NCBI GenBank assembly: GCA_937863385.1
Contig: CALMBW010000020.1
Span: 62,001-126,000, forward strand
Length of the DNA stretch: 64,000 nt
Direction of reading: 5' to 3'
Origin: an uncultured Actinomycetes bacterium
GTDB lineage: Bacteria; Actinomycetota; CADDZG01; WHSQ01
The notes beneath the pieces were generated by a model. That model was given only the letters and a program-made list of their open reading frames with translations. It was not told the origin of the DNA and searched no databases. Each line of letters begins with the position of its first letter. The stretch's first letter is position 1. Shown here piece after piece: positions 61,046 through 64,000 of this stretch. A program made the translations under genes and the position numbers.

Positions 61046-61645
61046 ATGGTGGAAACCATCTCCCCCATGGTGCATGGGGGCCGTAATGCCTCTTACTACA
61101 GAGCCGTAGCGCTGCACACACTAGGTGCGTCACTTTCTGCGGCCGCGCTCGGAACAGCACTGGGCGTTTTCGGCAGTACGCTCGGCGCGCCATGGGGTGA
61201 CGGCGGACTGTGGGTTGTTGCAGGGATCGCAGCACTGTATGCGCTACGCGAGCTTGCAGGGGTGAACATCCCATTGTTGGACCTGGACCGACAGGTACCC
61301 ATGTGGTGGCGCAGCTTCTTTAGCAACGACATCGCAGCGCTCCTCTACGGACTCGGCTTAGGCGTTGGATTCGTTACTTACCTCAGCTTCGGGACGCTGA
61401 TCGCCGTGGCAGCAACCGCTTTGGTGTCTGGCTCCCCAGGCATAGGGGTGCTTTGCTTGCTCCCGTTCGGCATCGCCCGCGGACTATCAGTCCTCGCCGT
61501 AGGAAAGGGCGAACCCAGCGACCTCCTCGAACGGCTGGAAGACCCGGCGATCCGAGCCCGAGCAAAACTCGTCAACGGTCTCGCTTTGGTGACGGCGGCA
61601 GTCGCGGTTGCCGCCCCGACCCTAGTCGATAGTCCTTTTCCCTAG
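61046..61645 (+). CDS. Integral membrane protein of the Mau-like module
   Basis: A 199-residue protein with about five helices. The N-terminal TISPMVHGGRNASYYRAVAL, the loop LDLDRQVPMWWRSFFSNDIA and the LLPFGIARGLSVLAVGKGE segment look like conserved family features, but I know no function. GAGG is well placed before the ATG. The stop overlaps the CCCTAGGA element ahead of the regulator gene. Confidence 0.7.
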   Translation: MVETISPMVHGGRNASYYRAVALHTLGASLSAAALGTALGVFGSTLGAPWGDGGLWVVAGIAALYALRELAGVNIPLLDLDRQVPMWWRSFFSNDIAALLYGLGLGVGFVTYLSFGTLIAVAATALVSGSPGIGVLCLLPFGIARGLSVLAVGKGEPSDLLERLEDPAIRARAKLVNGLALVTAAVAVAAPTLVDSPFP

Positions 61646-61668
61646 GATTAACCCTCGTTCCCCTAGGA
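61640..61668. promoter_or_regulatory. Pair of CCCTAGGA elements before the LuxR-family ATPase gene
   Basis: CCCTAGGA at 61640 and CCCTAGGA at 61661 are 21 bases apart, two helical turns, each with a CCTAGG palindrome. A site pair like this could bind a dimeric regulator, possibly the downstream gene's own product. Confidence 0.35.
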
Positions 61669-61770
61669 ACTGTCATAAGGACACTGGATGTGTCGCTGAG
61701 GCCATCTACATTTCCGATACACGCCGACAGCGCGCGGACCAGGACCGTTATGGGATGGTGGGGGTGGTTG

Positions 61771-64000
61771 ATGAACGACGGGGACAGATTCGTCGACACC
61801 CCCTTGCTCGAACGCACGGTCGAGTGCGGTCTCTTGGATCGGGTGATGGAATCCGCCCACTCTGGATCTGGTCGTTTCGTTTTCATCGAGGGCACCGCAG
61901 GGGTGGGCAAGTCGAGCATGCTCGGATACCTCCGTAAGTCAGCACATGGGTCTCTCGTCTTACATGCACAGGCAACCCCTATCGAACGCCCTGCACCCTT
62001 CGCCGTCGTCACCAAAGCCCTGCGAGATGCGCTCGATGAACTCGACCCCGCTGAACGGAATCTCATATTCGTGGGATCTGCGCGCTTGAGCCGCCCTCTT
62101 TTCGAACCCTTGACCCCTGGGGGCTCAGCGAGCGATCCACATGGCTTCTCCCGGTTACACGGTCTGTACTGGCTGTTGTCGAATCTCAGTGAAGCCACTC
62201 CCGTGGTGTTCATGATCGACGATCTGCACTGGGCAGACGCGTCCTCGATGCGGTTCCTTCTGTACCTCGCACATCGTGTGGACACACTTCCTGTCGCTGT
62301 CGTTGCAACGCGCAGGATCGAGGGACCTGGTGACTCCGAGGGATTGGTTTCCCAATTGCGCGCTCACCCGTCCGTTCAAAGCCTCCGACTCGAATCCCTC
62401 AGCGCCGAGGCAACCCGGGACCTGCTCAAGACGCGGCTGAGCAGCAGCCCCACCGACAGCATGGTTAGGCGTGCACACGAACTAACGGGGGGTAACCCTT
62501 TCTTGTTGAAAGAACTCGCAGACAGCATGCGCGAGGGCGCCGACACCGGGTCTAGAGATATCTCCTCGATCGGATCGGAAGTGAGCTCGGTTCACCAGAC
62601 GATCCGGCGCAGACTCACCGGTCTGCCAGACAACGCGTACAGCTTGGCGCGCGCTCTCGCTGTGCTCGGAGACGGAACATCACTTCGCTCTGCCGCGCGG
62701 CTCACCGGCCTCGAGTACGAGGGGGCGCAAGATGCTCTCACACTTCTGATCGAGCGAGGCCTGGCGATGGGGGGAGACCAGTTGAGCTTCGCGCACCCTT
62801 TGATCGCGTCCGCCGTCTACGATGAGATCCCTCCTGCTCGGCGTATGGCGATGCACACCCGGGCGGCCCTGATCATCGATTCTGATGGTGCTTCTATCCA
62901 ACGCGTTGCTTCACACCTCTTGCTAGGCGACATCACCGAAGAGGCCTGGGCGTTCGACAAGCTTAGGTCCGCTGGGCAGGATGCGGTATCGCTCGGCGCA
63001 CTCGAATCTGCGTCGATCTTCTTGCGAAAAGCTCTTGATCACGCGACAGAGCCCCACTTGCGGGCGGAGCTCTTGATGGAGCTTGCCGAGGTTGAGGCTC
63101 CGAACGATCTCCCAAGCTCGCTTGCTCACCTTAGAGAAGCATCCGAGATAGTTGACGATGCCGGTCGTAGAGCAGAGGTTCACCGGAGGATCGGGCGAGC
63201 TCTCTACGGTCTCGGAAAACCGGCCGAAGCTGTTCCCTTCTTCGAACTTGCCATGCAAGACCTCCATGGGCATCCTGAACTCCTTGCCGAAGTGAAGGGT
63301 GAAACGATCGCGGTCGCCCGGCTCGATCTGTCCACGCGACCTAGATCGCTGGAGTTGCTCGACGAGCTCACATCTTCTGAGCTGAAGCGGAACGACAACA
63401 ACCTCCGCAGCATCCACGTAGAACTTGCCCTTTCGAGCATCCGAGATATCGAGCCGGTTGAGAAGGCTGTAGCGCATCTGCAGAACGCCCGGTTCCCCCT
63501 CACGCAACCACTCGTCGAGAACGGTGACGGCGCCTTGATCCCGCCATTCATCATGGGGCTGGTGTGGTCCGATCAACTCGCCGAGGCACGCCGCGTCATG
63601 GATGCGGTGGTGGAAGACGCTCAAGTCAGAGGGTCCATCATGGCGTTCGCCACCGGCCGAGCCTTCGGTGCGACCGTTCTCTTCAGGATGGGCCAGGTAG
63701 ACGAGGCGGTCGCCGCCGCTCAAGATGCGATCGATGCCGAGCCTCACGGCTGGGGCGTGGGTCGATTCATCGTCCGTGCCTGGCTCGCCCATGGACTGAT
63801 GGAGCGTCATGAGCTTGCAGCCGCCGAGCACATCCTCGACCAGGCAATGGCGGACAGCTCGATCTCACAGTCGATACAACAGGTTTTCGTCTTCGACGCC
63901 CGAGCTCGGCTCCTCATCCTTCAGGGACGGCCTGTCGAGGCGATGGCCGAGGCGAATCGGGCTCGCTCTCTTGCCCTTGAGCAGCTCAACAACATCAACC
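61771..64000 (+). CDS. Large LuxR/MalT-type AAA ATPase regulator, N-terminal part (runs off right edge)
   Basis: At least 743 residues are visible. The AAA/STAND NTPase has Walker A EGTAGVGKSS, Walker B VVFMIDDLHWAD and ELTGGNPFLLKELAD, followed by helical and TPR-like repeats (AEAVPFFELAMQDL and related). The C-terminal LuxR helix-turn-helix expected in the family would lie beyond the window. Such proteins sense a ligand through their repeats and activate transcription. An ATG at 61750 would add seven residues. Confidence 0.82.
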   Translation, partial: MNDGDRFVDTPLLERTVECGLLDRVMESAHSGSGRFVFIEGTAGVGKSSMLGYLRKSAHGSLVLHAQATPIERPAPFAVVTKALRDALDELDPAERNLIFVGSARLSRPLFEPLTPGGSASDPHGFSRLHGLYWLLSNLSEATPVVFMIDDLHWADASSMRFLLYLAHRVDTLPVAVVATRRIEGPGDSEGLVSQLRAHPSVQSLRLESLSAEATRDLLKTRLSSSPTDSMVRRAHELTGGNPFLLKELADSMREGADTGSRDISSIGSEVSSVHQTIRRRLTGLPDNAYSLARALAVLGDGTSLRSAARLTGLEYEGAQDALTLLIERGLAMGGDQLSFAHPLIASAVYDEIPPARRMAMHTRAALIIDSDGASIQRVASHLLLGDITEEAWAFDKLRSAGQDAVSLGALESASIFLRKALDHATEPHLRAELLMELAEVEAPNDLPSSLAHLREASEIVDDAGRRAEVHRRIGRALYGLGKPAEAVPFFELAMQDLHGHPELLAEVKGETIAVARLDLSTRPRSLELLDELTSSELKRNDNNLRSIHVELALSSIRDIEPVEKAVAHLQNARFPLTQPLVENGDGALIPPFIMGLVWSDQLAEARRVMDAVVEDAQVRGSIMAFATGRAFGATVLFRMGQVDEAVAAAQDAIDAEPHGWGVGRFIVRAWLAHGLMERHELAAAEHILDQAMADSSISQSIQQVFVFDARARLLILQGRPVEAMAEANRARSLALEQLNNIN

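Overview
The window looks like a chromosomal stretch of an uncultured Actinomycetota (high-GC, Gram-positive) bacterium; class and order are not resolved. The evidence is a clpS gene followed by a DUF2017 gene, a class E sortase with an LPXTG-type surface protein, an actinobacterial cytochrome bcc (qcrCAB) plus actinobacterial oxidase subunit IV, a GlnR-type operator before amt-glnK-glnD, and many GTGA/ATGA gene overlaps with GTG or TTG starts. I saw no rRNA, tRNA, CRISPR array, insertion sequence, prophage or origin. No gene-free stretch exceeds about 280 bases.

Left part (1-21 kb): the start of fumarase, a DUF5658 membrane protein, 6-phosphogluconate dehydrogenase, clpS-DUF2017-bcp, endonuclease IV, a CBS protein, gamma-glutamyltransferase, a YchF-like GTPase, a decayed RHH/PIN toxin-antitoxin pair, a PAS-GGDEF-EAL protein, a secreted subtilase, a hydrolase-adenylate cyclase fusion, arginase, two SDRs, TerC and an acyl-CoA synthetase.

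Middle part (21-46 kb): a surface-anchoring locus (LPLTG protein, sortase E, FnIII protein) ending in a strong terminator; zwf-pgl, which with gnd completes the oxidative pentose phosphate branch; the GlnR-boxed amt-glnK-glnD nitrogen operon; a Ser/Thr kinase, two CAP-domain secreted proteins and an amidase; a Na/phosphate-type transporter with a small RHH protein; a glutamate-type ABC transporter with an extra binding lipoprotein; a receiver protein, YajQ, a HAD protein and an acyl-CoA dehydrogenase/phosphotransferase pair.

Right part (46-64 kb): the terminal respiratory chain, with ctaC-ctaD-ctaF converging on qcrC-qcrA-qcrB-lipoprotein; a 19-residue hydrophobic peptide gene with its own ribosome site and terminator; a second subtilase overlapping larE; a phosphodiesterase; and a Mau-like module. 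The module contains MauE, MauD, a Tat-exported Cys-rich MauA-like protein with a single tryptophan, a possible 24-residue peptide, a membrane protein and a secreted protein, but no dehydrogenase heavy chain. It is the best candidate here for an undescribed system. The window closes inside a large LuxR-family ATPase regulator.
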